Origin: Nemopilema nomurai
Taxonomy: Eukaryota; Cnidaria; Scyphozoa; Rhizostomeae; Rhizostomatidae
Direction: 5' to 3'
Length of the DNA: 64,000 nt
Assembly: GCA_003864495.1 (NCBI GenBank)
Contig: ML133401.1
Location: forward strand, 3,401,189-3,465,188
The notes beneath the pieces are model-generated. The model made no database searches. It had not been told where the DNA came from and saw nothing but the letters and a program-made list of their open reading frames with translations. A program made the position numbers and the translations under genes. Shown here piece after piece: positions 36,995 to 49,600 of the stretch; the first letter of the stretch is position 1, and every line of letters begins with the position of its first letter.

Positions 36995-39900
36995 CGATGA
37001 CGATGACGATGATGATGATCAAATATAATAATGTTTATGACTGGCATGTATCATATAAAACTGAATGAAGTTAATTTGTTTGGTTTTGGTATGAATTTTC
37101 TTGATTTTCAGAGTCCTGTGCTGAGGATGAAAGGAGGAGACACAGTGTATGATTTTGACTGGTATCCTTTGATGAACTCACAAGACCACTCTACATGCTG
37201 GTAAGAATTTTCCAAGTACTCTCTATTTGTCAAATTCTTGTCAGATTGAAAAGGTGCTTATTTTCTCCATGTCTATCATGGCTTTTGACAAAGCATTATA
37301 ATGAGTCATGGAGGGCTGCAGCAATATTGTCTTTCCAAACCAAGAATAATTCAATGCAGACAGGAATAAAGGTTTTTTAAAGAAAAAGCAGCTAAACATC
37401 ATGTAAGGCATCCTTTTCAATGCACATATCCATACTTGTTTATTTGTAAATTTATTGCACTTCTTGCATTTATTTATGTATTTGCTTTGATTGACAACAA
37501 ATCTATTAACAAAAGAAATAATATATTTTGTTTGTTTTTTGTTTGTATTTGTTACTACCTTGCATCCGAAGGTAGTTTTTAGGACACTAAGAAGCTTTAT
37601 GCTTATCAAGCAGTGTCTTGGTCCTCTAGATGTGACCACACCTCGCGATTCATTATGCTTGGATTTACAGAGAGCTGGCAACTCTCCTCACTCTGGGTGA
37701 AAATTTGGTCGTGTCAGGGACTCGAACCGCTGACCCTTTGGTCTGTAGTCAGCGCCTCTAGCCACTTTGCCAGATATATGGCAGAACCTAAATCTCTATT
37801 TCCTCTATATGCAGCAAGTACAAAACAAAACACTATTGAAGGTTATTTAGTAGATCAGATGATGATTCTACACATGGAAGATAACACCACTTTATGCCAC
37901 TTAAGTTTTCTCCAAGATGTTCTTTATTTTTAGCTTTGTTTCCACTGCGAAAGATCATCCATTACATCTATGGGATGCTTTTACTGGAGATATAAGGTGC
38001 AGCTATGTTTCCAAGAATCATCTTGTGAGTATATGATGTGATATTTTCTTTAACCTTTCAGCAGATGATATCCAGATATGTTTGTCTTGGAGATAATGTA
38101 ATATTATTGTCTTAGCTAATCTTATGTTGAGAAGAATGTCATTTGTTAAAAATTTTCGAACATTTATACGGGTGCTGACTTTTGATACTCTGATTTTAGG
38201 ATGAAGTTGTAGCTGCAAACTCAGTGGCATTTAACAAAGATGGAACAAAATTATTTTGTGGCTTTAATAAAGCAATAAAAGTGTTTGACACAAACAGACC
38301 TGGATTTTGTTGTGCAGAATATGCAACTGCATGTAAGCAAGCATTCTTTGCATGATTAACAAATGGGTTTAAATAATTAAAGGAGAATGGGAGCAAAAAT
38401 GCATTAAATCTAATACTTAAGCCACACTTAAATCCAATGAAGGCATTTAAAAGAAGAAGTTCACTGTTGTAGTTAGATGAAGTTCAAGTATTATAAACCT
38501 TCTTCGTAGTTGATGATTAATTCGTAGAAGATTAACCCCCTTTTTATCTACAATTGCAGATAATCTGATGCTCCCCTAACTATAGTAATTCATCTTAACT
38601 ATGACAGCCATGGAAATGCTTTGTGATCTACATGTTTTGTCTTTGTGCAGCGAAGAACACAATTTTTACTCAGTCTGGAATCATCTCGAGTATCGCATTT
38701 TCGAACACGCATGGGAAAATCTTCGCTCTTGGCTCGTTTGGAAAATCAGGTGTGGGATATTTTTTGAAAAAAATCTAGTAAATATTGAAAAAACATGAAC
38801 AAAAGTAACGTATAAAATGTTGAGAGTTATTTGTTCAAGGAAGACAGAACCGTTAGAATCAATACTGTCTAAGCAGCCCTAAAGAACTTGAGATACGACA
38901 AGAAATATTTTTGTTTTTAAAATTGGTTTAGTTTTCCCAAGTAACTAAGAAAAATTAAATGTAAATTTTTACATTAATTTTACATTTTTAGTTGGAGTTT
39001 ATTCAGAGGATGACGCGGGCTTGATATGCATGCTGCCAGGGAAAGTTGGCGCCATTACGCAGGTGCAATTCTCAAGAGATGGCACGCACTTGTTTGCTGG
39101 CGCGAGAAAGGTTCGTTGTATATCCGCAGTAGCTCTGGGCTTGATGGTAAACACGCCAGTAATGTGGGACATAGGGGCGTGAAGCTTTCTATTACAGTGG
39201 AAATACCAACAGTACCCTTGACATGTCATCTTGCCAAAACTAACCATCTATTTTCGTCCCTGCTATATTCCTTTTACTATCAACTCTTAAGATAAGTAAC
39301 TCTCGTTGTCATTGTCACAATGATAATAAACAAATTGTGGATACAGCACCAATTCAGTTTCATTTGTTGCAAGTTATGTTATACGCTTTGCTGAATGTTC
39401 TTGCGACTTGTAATTATAGTTATCACGTTCAAACATAAACACTTTTAGCAAGTCACTGGATTACCTAGAGAAGATCGCATTATATGCAGACGAAAAAGTT
39501 ACTTCTTTCTCTCGAACTGTATTAGAAAAGAAAGTAGAGACTTGTTGATCATTTACAGCCATTCATCCGCTGTTCTTACAACCACAGACTATTTATTTTG
39601 TCAGCTTTTTGTTATTTTCCGGCGTTTGCAGCAAATTCTGATGAGTGTCGTCTGAGAAAGTACTTCAAGTATGCAAAAATTGGATTTCCGCCATTCTATG
39701 AAGTTTTGTACTGTGAAGCAATTGTTAAAAAGTCAAGAAATTTCTCGACTCCGAATCTTCAAGAGTTAATAACAATTGTTGCAAGCATGAATCTGGCACG
39801 AACAGCTGAATTCTGACGTATGTAATCAAGAACTGGCCTTTGTTTGCCCTTAGGCGTAGCCTCGAGATACATATTGCGATGAAAAGCAGTTAATATCCGT

Positions 39901-42900
39901 TTAGGTCAAGCAAGATTTTGGCCCATCCTCTGTCCCAGTGTAATGGAACCCAGTGTCTTGTTTCGCACAAAGGCTTCGAATTCTTTACCAACCGATTCCT
40001 GATCTAACAGAATTTCGCCAAAGCCCTTTCTTTGATTCTCGCCGAGTTGATTAAAGTGCAACTATGTGAATGCATGTAGCTTTAAGGATGTCACATTTTA
40101 CAAGATTCGTTGCCGCACTGCATGTTGCAAAGTTGATTACTTCAACTCGATTTCATTAAGATTGGATTTGTTCTTTTGCTTCTTAAGCCCGGCATTGTTT
40201 GCTGAATCGAAAGGAAACCGTTGTCCTGAACCACTGATCATAAGCCCCTGATTATACGCCACTGACCTGCAACTTGTTTGTTACTTCTTCCCTAATTTCT
40301 TTCTAAACACGTCATCGCTTCTAACTGCTCAAGTCATCTCCTGTATCTTTCGGATCCTCAATTTCCTGTGCTCTAGAATATCGAGTGGCACAAATCGGGC
40401 ATTAAAAGAGCTCTCGCCACGATTTGACAGCAGCTCTTTCAGCTAACACGCAATGGCGGCAGTGTATGATGCACAAACATCACTTGGGCCTGCGTCGTCA
40501 TCGAATCTGCTGTGCACATCTAAGCCAGCTGTCCCTGTCCCATTCCTTTTTCAAGCTGCCTTGCACAACCTGATACCACCATGACTGCTATCGTCCAAGT
40601 CCTTGTGTCATGCTGTGAAATTATAAATAGAAAATGGTTGCATTGGACAGAAGTTGAACTATACTTTTTAATGTTGAGCCTTCCTCTGAATGTTTTTATG
40701 TGAAAACAAGCTAGCCCCCATCAGACAAGATTTCGTGTTGTTTAGGGGTTTTTTGAGTGAAAGCCTGTAAATTTGCGAATCTGTGTGAAAATATATGAAG
40801 AAATTCACTGCCAGCCCAAAATTTAGATTGCGTTTCGAAGCAGAAAGTCTAGGGAGCAATATGGCAACTACCTTTTATTCGTAGCCTGTGTACAAATAGT
40901 GATTTGAATCCTTCAATGTTCAACTCCTTTTTGAAGCTGCCTTGTACAGCCTGATGATCCACGATTGTGATCGTATGTGCAAGTGTGCCAACAAAACTAG
41001 CAATTATCATTTATTTCAGTTTGGTCCAGACTTTTGCATAGAGTCGTGAAATTAAAGGAATGTTTGCATAGAATAGGACTTGATCGAAATATATTATGTG
41101 AAGTCTTCCTCCAAACATTAAAGAGGATAAAACAAAAAGGCCTCTCCAGATAAAGTTTCGATGTTATTTAGGGGTTTTTAGTGAAATATATTTTTGACTA
41201 ATATTTCAAATATCTCATATAGAATAATTTCTGCATGAAAATAATGGAAACTAATTGAGATATAATGATACAAAGCAGGATAACTAGATAGATTTTTAAA
41301 TCTTTCTTTTGAAAGTATTTGTACACCAGTGATGATACGTGTCTTTAAGACCACGAGCTACTAATTTTAAGTGACTTTGGTATAGCATTACACTTGTTGT
41401 TCTTGGGGTTTGAATTGATAATTTTTGGCTTGCAGAATGACGACATAAGTTGCTGGGATGTCAGAAATTTAGAAAGACGCCTGTTTACGTTAAAGCGAAA
41501 TGTGACGACAAACCAACGAATCCAGTTTGACATACACTGGTAATTTCCTTCGAACACTTCGAGGTTCACATATTCTTCTGTTGGAGATGACAATTTGAAG
41601 TTACTCTCGACCATCTGGCGTTCTTTTAGCTCGCTTTATTTTACGAAGCCGCTTGCCTTTGGATATCCTTTGTCTTTCGTATTAGTCAATATAACACGCC
41701 GTATACATTTCTGCATTGCAATATTGGTATCATAGGGCAAGCTTTGTCGCCTTTTCATCTTGAAATTTGTATGCATGCAAGATCCAATTCTATGTAGACA
41801 GAAAGAGTTCCTCTTTTCAACTGAACTCTAAATAAGGTTCTTCAACAGTTCTTCTTCTAAATAAGATTTGAAATGGACGCCGATCGATTTGTTTTGTCAG
41901 CTTTTGGTAATTTTCAATCATTTGAATACCCTGAGGCGTGTCAAATCAACAAGTACATCAATATGCTAAAGTTATGGTTCCGATGTTTCTCGCAACTGTA
42001 AAGTTTTGTTCCACAATGCATTTCTGTTTGAATGATAGTGAAGTTTTACCGAAACTTCCTATTTCAGTCAGACATTTAGGCCATGTATAGATTGCAAATT
42101 AGTCATCAAGTCTACATCTTGTTTCAGGTCTGACCGTTACCTTTTTTCGGGGAATACAGATGGACGCATATCGGCTTGGGAACTGGATTCCGCGCAGCCT
42201 GCCCTCCTCCACACATTCCCTGCACATGTTGATGCTGCGAATGGACTAAGGTGAGGCTATATCGCTTGCATCAGTTCGCCTTACGTTTTTGTTTTTATCT
42301 CACCTCAACCTAAACCTCTATTCCGCCTGAGCCTCTGTCTCGCATCAGCCTCTTTCTGGCTGAAGCTTGATTAGGGCTGCTGTTGCTTCGTTCTAATATC
42401 GTCAACAACCATTTTCTCCCGGAAAAAGGCCATTGAAAAATCTCCAATGGAATTGCTCTTAGACATTACCAAAAATATAACGATGGTTAGAAAATATCTT
42501 AGCTGAGTCACTATTTGCGTCTTTGAGAATATATAACCTCTTGTTTTCCTGTTTCGTAATGGCTAGCTAACAATGTATACCCATGCAATACTGATTCATT
42601 AGGCTTTAATGTAATAACTTTTAGCTTCTGACGTCACCACCGATTATTTTTGCGCCTTCCTACAGCCATACTTTTATTGAAGGCTTGAATCCTTCAGGGT
42701 ATTGATTTCCTTGAAGAAACTTCTTGAATAACTGAGCAGTTTTCAGCTGTCATTGTTGCTTGTGCCAAGGCAATCAGCGTTGCCCGATCTGTTTTGTTTG
42801 CATGCTTTTTTCGATTCTTTTTCAGCATCCACCCGTTTGCCTCGCTGCTTGCATCCACCTCAGGCCAGCGCCATTTTTGTGCCAGCTCTTCCAGCGACAG

Positions 42901-42967
42901 CGATGGTTCGCAAGCTGAATCAATTGACAATTCTCTTCTCTTTTGGAAATTTAATCAAGCTTTTTAA
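35539..42967 (+). CDS. WRAP53: Telomerase Cajal body protein 1 (WD40 scaRNP factor)
   Basis: Ten coding exons join in phase: 35539-36011, 36457-36571, 37112-37200, 37934-38024, 38200-38332, 38651-38749, 38992-39110, 41436-41539, 42128-42250 and 42826-42967. They give 495 residues against 548 in human. The protein binds CAB-box RNAs, bringing scaRNAs and telomerase RNA to Cajal bodies. Residues 1-130 are acidic and disordered. A WD40 propeller follows, with family-typical text: FLKGCKW, ILTNSDDNILRIFNAP, SPVLRMKGGDTVYDFDWYPL, LHLWDAFTGDIR, VAFNKDGTKLFCGFNKAIKV, QSGIISSIAFS, HLFAGARK, VTTNQRIQFDIHW and LASTSGQRHF. The start is supported by an in-frame stop just upstream. The C-terminal tail (SSSSDSDGSQAESID) is shorter than in vertebrates. 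The last exon was found by hand. Confidence 0.93.
36907..37020 (+). repeat. (GAT)n microsatellite in WRAP53 intron 2
   Basis: About 38 GAT/ATG units with a few GAC and GTT variants form a near-pure triplet repeat. Open frames of poly-His or poly-Ile on the other strand are artefacts of it. Confidence 0.95.
37708..37775 (-). repeat. tRNA-like sequence, probably a SINE head
   Basis: On the minus strand a box A-like TGGCAAAGTGG (37772-37762) and a perfect box B, GGTTCGAGTCC (37728-37718), are spaced as in a tRNA gene. The acceptor and anticodon stems do not pair well, so this looks like the Pol III promoter part of a tRNA-derived SINE in WRAP53 intron 3 and not a working tRNA. Confidence 0.5.
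40541..41190 (+). repeat. Diverged duplication of about 250 bp in WRAP53 intron 7
   Basis: Segments 40541-40765 and 40918-41190 share blocks in the same order: CTTTTT(C/G)AAGCTGCCTTG, a GTCGTGAAATTA/GCTGTGAAATTA segment, CTTCCTC(T/C)(G/A)AA, and TTTAGGGGTTTTT. They are about 375 bases apart. Overall identity is moderate. The unit is probably an old duplication or two copies of one repeat family. Confidence 0.6.
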
Positions 42968-45900
42968 CAGAACGATCGATTTTTTAAATATTTCCCATCG
43001 ATGTGCCTGCTTTCGTATCCCCTAACCAAGGACAGGTTTTAGCCACTACACCCCCTCGCCCCAATCCCTGTTAAAATGAATGGTTTCCTGTAAGCTTGTT
43101 TCTCTAAAGTTTTTGACGTTGAAATTTGGGGGTCAGATGGATGTTGCAATTTTAAAAAAATTGTATATGTACATGTGGATCTGATAACATTGCAGCAAAT
43201 TTCACGAGTATCATTTTTCAATTGCTCATTTTGGTAGCGTATTTTCCCATCAGTACGTCGTATTGACGGATATGGTTGGTTTTTAGATGGGAGTTGAAAA
43301 CAACTTATCTTGATTTAAAGGAAATTAAAAAACATAAGCTGTGTTCCTTAAAGCAAATTAAAAAGCGTTGTGGTTAAATTTTTCATCACATTGTATGCGA
43401 AGGATATTGAACTCCACAAAAGGATTTAATGTGTCCTAAAATTGATGAAAATGAAAACATCTTGCCTTGAAGGTATCCTGTTTCAATATAATGCAATTTT
43501 GTTCTTTGTTCGTAGGTTTGTGATAAATGGCTGTTTATTTCTTAGTAGAAAGTATAGGTTATTAAAGATAATTTATTAAGAAGTTTGGGAAATTATATTA
43601 TGTTTCTTTGTTTTGGCAATTTATGTGGCATTAGTTCCTTCCATCGGTTTCCCTGATAAGCGGAAGGCAGTTATTTATTCATCAGAAGGAAATCGAATGA
43701 AAAAAGCCAGTTTATCATGGTTACAGAACTTTTCGCAGCAAATTAAGCCCTGTGTGGAGCGAATCATAGATTTCAGTTGGCCCCTCTGCTTTCATGTTTC
43801 GAGGGTCATTCGTCACCTCGTCATGACGTCATGCAAAGCAAGAATGTCTGTTTGTTACCCCTTTCGCTCCTCCGTGGATTTAGCGTGCAAGCGCGCCGAC
43901 GCACACGCTTATCGTGCTCGAAGCCTCGGGTTCCACGTTGCGCCGATTGCAACTGATGACGTTTCTATTGCCAGTCTCATCTTTCTGTTCGTTGTTACAT
44001 CAATGATTCAGGCAGCCAAGCTAAAGAGTTCAAATCTAACCAACAATGAACGCAGAAACCCTCTATAGAAATTAATATTTCCAGCGTCGCCTGATCGATT
44101 AATGGTATATCTCCCTTTGTCATTTAGAGTCCGTCCTGTGTGTCATATTTCAATACCGTAGTCAGGGCTGCTTGCACGAGACGCGAACAAAGGGTCTGTG
44201 TCTATGACGCCATAAGCTATTTAATGAACGACCAACTGAGGCAGGCTAAAAGCGAGAAAATTATTTTGAAAGAAAGCATCTATCCAACAATCTCCAGATT
44301 GGGGGGTTAGCCGGGGTAAGGTGGGGGTGCGACAAACTCCCGATTTTGTATAATATATCATCAATCCATTCAGAATAACCGCATGTTGGTTTAGTAATTC
44401 AGCTGCAGCAAATTGGCGAATAACCCTGCCATTTTCCAACCTAGAATCTAGCTTTCTTGTCTGTTGAGCTGCAGTCTTGTAGCACTCAGCCTGAGAATCG
44501 AGCTATTCCGTTTGTTCCTAAGGTGAGAAGCTAAAGACCAATAAATGTTTAATAGGCTTTAAATCGGAACATTGAGCCCCTTAATGGCGCCGGCCTCGGA
44601 TCTTGTTTCTGCCTTCGATTTGCAAAATAATATGAATAATGCGATAAGCTTTGTAATCGGATTTTATTGTGAGCTAATTTGTTATGGTTTTTGGATAAGT
44701 TGTGTCTCCCTATGATCTTTTCGTGGTTCAGTTCCTTTATGTCACTGTCTGTCCATGTTACGTACCGAGAATTACCCCGCGGTTTCCTATTCAAGCCCGG
44801 TCCATTCATCGTTTGGAAGCAGTGTTCAACCATGGTTTAACAACACTTTCATTAATGCGAAAGGACGACAAGGATTATCGAGCGACCTCGTTCTAATTGA
44901 GCCACGCGGCTTTTCGTCCATTTTATGCCCGGAACACATGTGAGCGTCCCCAATGACGTAGGAACTAGGGGTCAGAGGAGCATGCATTTCTGGGAAAGCT
45001 TGCGATAGTGCCCCTTCCCAACCCAATAATCACTCAATTTTTATCAACCCCTTTCTATTTAGGCCTTTGCAAGACCCAAAAGTGTCCAAATCTAAAAATT
45101 GGAATGGTCATTTTTTACTCCCCCCTTGACCCTCCTACGTGGTTCCTACGCCCCTAAGAATGTACTGCTACTAGATACTATAATAATCCGAGCCACGTTC
45201 CATATTATCTGAATGCGCAACAAATCTTTGAATAACTCTGTCCTTTTGCCTTTTAAACTGGGTCAGCCAAATGCAAGGTACCTATTTCTAAGAGAAACTT
45301 ACATTTGTAATTATAATTATATGAACAGATATGAAGTGATGACGTTTCAAAAGAATTGTGATAAGTGCTCATTCTGTAATCGTAAGCACTTAGCTACAAC
45401 AACGACGTATGAAGCCCTCCCTCTAAGCTCGCTCTTAATTGTCCATGCTTTTTAACTATCTAAGAATCGCGTCGAAATCACTTCTGTTATTCAACTTTGA
45501 TTAATGATGATATTAACTGTAAAACAACTCAACTGAGTTTAACCTAACTGGTAATAGGAGAATTAGTTGTAGAAAAATTTTGACATAAAATTTCAATTGA
45601 AGATCTAGCGAGCCCATTCAGTATAGGTTCAAAGGCCATTGCGAGCGCCAAAATATAATCTAAATCGTGTCCCGCGGGTAATTCGCGTGCGGGTCAATGT
45701 TATTTTTTTGTTTACGGAAATGCTCGTGGATGCGGTACTGTTTCAAGCAACTGGATTAATGGCAACGTTTTTTTTCTTTCCTCTTTTAAAAATGCCCCCG
45801 AATCTCGTGTGTAGTGATCAGCTCGAAGTTTCAAAAAACAGATTAATCGTTAAGAATGAAATATTTACATGAGTTTCGCCCGCTGAATGTCGACAAAAAA

Positions 45901-46560
45901 AACATCGAATTGTTTTTATTTAGCCAGAGACGAATGTCCAAAAGGGCAAATAAGAAAGATTTGGGGAAGAAAGTTGCTATCGGGTCATGCACTCGGACAT
46001 TGACGGTGTATTTATCAACATTTATCGCGCTTGGCTTTCAGTCGCTTCCGCGTGCTATTCCACGAATTACGTAAATGTAAATATTTGAAGCAAACGCGGG
46101 TCTCTGGGCAATTCTTCTAAACATATGTTGGCCATCCCCTCGCTAGCCTATCCAAGGCTTCCGTTTTGAATCGATGTCAAGTTGTTGGAAATGGATGAGC
46201 CACTGTTGCGGTTTCACTGGCCGGAAAACAAACAGAGTGGCTTGCAATCAGATCATCGTGCCGGAAATGGACCGAGGTGCCGAATTAAGCACCCGCCTTT
46301 CGCCAAGAACATCACGGTAATGAATGATTGTTTTGAAGCGTCACGTGATTTCTGGTGAAGTCTTGAAAACAAAAGTGGCTTATGTTCTCAGGGTATTAGC
46401 ATTTCTTCTCTTGCGCTCGCAGGAAAGGCACGATGCAACGACGAAAGTAGATCACTGTGAATTCAGGCAGGGGAATATACGTTGATTCTGGGAATTGCAG
46501 CTCGAGTGAAATACCTTAATGCTTTCTACACATTGAGATTTGGTTTCGTTTTCATTAAAG
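42968..46560. other. Intergenic DNA between WRAP53 and the mosaic gene
   Basis: No gene was found in this 3.6 kb. ORFs up to 151 codons (43613-44068) show no domain, signal peptide or flanking splice logic. The 3' UTR of WRAP53 lies at the left end. A short open exon-like stretch starts at the ATG at 46191 (42 codons, then GTAATG), but its phase does not join the next gene. Confidence 0.45.
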
Positions 46561-46561
46561 C

Positions 46562-46570
46562 ATTTATATA
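46562..46570 (+). promoter_or_regulatory. TATA-like box upstream of the mosaic gene
   Basis: ATTTATATA lies about 36-44 bases upstream of the start ATG at 46606. It would leave a very short 5' UTR. Motif only. Confidence 0.35.
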
Positions 46571-46605
46571 CGCCGCACTTGGTTGACTGACTGGACTTCG
46601 TTGAA

Positions 46606-49600
46606 ATGACGTCAACTGGAGTATTGCTAATGCTGATCTTGAATATATCGCTTCTGGTCGACTCTCTAGATGGGTCCACAAATCCTTCGCAAACGCTTGG
46701 CATCGGTGAGTTTCTTGTGAGTTTAAAATGTATTGGCTTGTCATTGGCATAGGATACCGGCCCGTTTTCTTTAAGAGTTATCTTGTTAATGATATATACT
46801 CCATCTGCTGGTTCAATACGATACGTTCAATACGTAGTCAAATGTCGAATTGCCTTTACCATTCAAACTGAAGCAATTGCCCCAGACAAGTGTTTCGATG
46901 TTTGAACCTCGCTTTCCAAATGACGCCATGCAATTGTAAAATACATCGAAAAGAAAAACTGCTTGTTGACCGAAACTACCTAAAACGTATATTAATAACT
47001 TTTGAAACTGACCATTGCTTGCCATACCTAATCCTTGTTATTAATGAAGATATTTTAATGTCAGCTGCTTTGCACGTTATCGCCGAAATGGAAGAATACC
47101 AAAATGTCTGCGAGATAAGACTTTTAATAGAGATTTCTGTATTGCTAATGTATTTCGAAATAGCGCTTTCCTCAGGGCGAAATTTAAAAATTCAAGAAGT
47201 CGGGTCTACAGCTGATTTGCCTATTCACAAGAAACGTTGCATTTTCAATTCGTGCATTTTCCAAAATCTTTATAAACAAACACAGATGACCAGGTCTACC
47301 CATTTAAAATGCCCCCCCCCCCAAACATCAAAATCGTATCGACGCCTCTGAGTTCTGAGGTACGAAGGTAGAATACAAGCACGTGATACAGGCGCGTAGT
47401 TTTGAAGGTCACTCAGCCCTTGCAGCGCAGTGGCTTCTCTGGCAGTACCACACAATGCTTCCTTTCGCACCGATCCAGCATTTGTCGGCTGTTCATTTGC
47501 TCGCGTAGTCTACAAAATTAAATCCTTGATTAACTTGAGGAGATTTAGCAGAAGTCCTTAGAAGGCCCTCCTTAAGTCAGGAGAGATTTCCGCTGTTGAA
47601 ATAGAGAGCTCACTCTTTAGTGCATTTTCGTTTGCTTTTGAGCCTGGCCTGGAGACGACTGCAGCTTAAATTTATACGCCAGCCAGACAAAGGCAGCTAG
47701 TTTTATGAATACGGATCCCACTGCAGGGAGAATCCTGTCTAAAAAACAGTCAGGGGTTGTCGGATGGCTTTTGGCTTGAAAGGCAGCGTAGCACGCTAGA
47801 CACTGCGCACAGAGGGCGAATCGTTAAAGATGGCGGACAACAAACGCAGCAATGACTGCCTATTAGCGAGTCAAGCGATGGATTACATCCCCCTGCAGAA
47901 CAATCCTAATCAAATATATTAAATGCTAAAGATATTCAGGCTAAGTATGACTGCTGCTTTGATCAATATTGTTTAAGTTTGTAATGAGATTACAGTTGGA
48001 CGTTAATGCAATTTCGAAGATCTGAACAATTCCGAATTGGCCTAACGAGACTGAGCTTAATTTCGTCAGGGTTTGCATCGCTGCAGGAGTTCCTTTGTAA
48101 TCTGGAGAATGTATGTTGAAGCTAAATAACTATATTCTAACATAAATAGTTTCTAACCGTTTCTATGAAACAGTGATTGCCTATTCGCAGGCTGTATTTT
48201 ACACAAAAAGCTATTTGTAGTTCTACTTTTTTGTACGTCGTCGCTAGAGAAAGGGAAATTAAGGGGCTAAACCTCCTATCCCCTACTCCATGCACCTAGA
48301 GGATGAGGTGTGACTTGGATTGTAGGTGTATGCTTAGAGTCTAATTAGAGCGAAGGAGGTTCTGGTACATGCAACCCTGGAATTTCAATATTTCACTGAA
48401 AATCTTACGGGTTTAAATATCTTACTAGCCCATACTTAGCCCATACAGTCCAGGGGTGCTGTCTCCCGCTCAAATTTCCCCACGTGCCTCCCTTACCCCC
48501 GAGTACATTTTTACCAAGAGAGAGTAACAAGAAGGCTTTAGTTGACGTCATAGTAGATCAACTCCAAACGAGGCTTTGGTCACCATCATGAGTCAATTAA
48601 TCATGTTTTTTCTAGATGACTGTAATTTCGACGACGAGACTGATTCGCTATGTCATTGGCGAAATACCGGGACAGAGCTGAGATTCACCCGGCATGCCGG
48701 AAGCACCATGAGTCACTCTACCGGTCCGGGCGGTGACCACTCCAAATTCGCAAGTGAGTAATCTTTCATTTTCACATCCTGATGGAAAGTAGAAGTTGTA
48801 AAACAAAGCCTGTTTTTGTAAAAGCCCGTTTGACTATTGATTTCGTGGCTACGGAAACACCATTGGCCAACACACCTGGAGCGACCGGAAAGCCAGAGGG
48901 AATAGCGTGGCCCAAACGAGGTCGAATGCAAAGCGAGGCGGGAAGTCGTGAAGCAGTGTCAAAGAACGGTTATTGTCTTTCGTAGACGTTCTCAAAGGCC
49001 TATTGAGAAAATTTTCTAAAGTAACTTTCAGGCCTTCGCCTCACAAATTATCCTTTCTAATCTTCTATTGATTTACGTGAGCTTTTCGTCTGCTTCGCGT
49101 AAGACAAAGTGCCGATGTGATAGATTTTAGCCCAATGCGGACCACGCTTACTTCATGTGGGCATATGCCCTCTATAGTTTGGAAACATTCATTTTACCAT
49201 TCATTGCCCTCACACACCCCCAATGTAAGAGAACGGTCCTGGGAGAACTGGGGCAACCCCCAGTCCCCCAATCTGCTGCTGTTGTTCAGAAGGGCGTTGC
49301 TACTCAATAATCTGTCTTTCCCGACTTCCATGAAATTCGCCAGTAAATCATCACTCCTCTCTACCTTCCAGATGGCTCTTACATTTACCTAGAAGCTTCA
49401 AACGCCAAGTTTGGGGAACGAGCCCAGATCACCAGCAAAGTATTCAAGCCGGCAGTGGGCAGGACTCTCCGGTTTTACGTTTACATGTACGGCAGAACTG
49501 TCAATTACCTGAGAGTTTTTATTCGGAGGAATAACCAAGCGATTTACGAACTTTGGAAATTGTCTGGCAACCAAGGCCAGAAATGGATCGAAGTCAAGCT

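Noticed and set aside
36834..37047. Minus-strand ORFs of poly-Ile and poly-His
   Set aside because: They are read from the (GAT)n repeat and have no other coding character.
37708..37775. A functional tRNA gene
   Set aside because: Boxes A and B are good, but the acceptor and anticodon stems do not pair, so a SINE head is more likely.
43613..44068. A 151-codon ORF in the intergenic region
   Set aside because: It has no domain, signal or splice context, and its composition does not differ from the surroundings.
46191..46316. An ATG-led 42-codon stretch followed by GTAATG as the first exon of the mosaic gene
   Set aside because: It ends in phase 0, while the first MAM exon needs phase 1, and it encodes no signal peptide.
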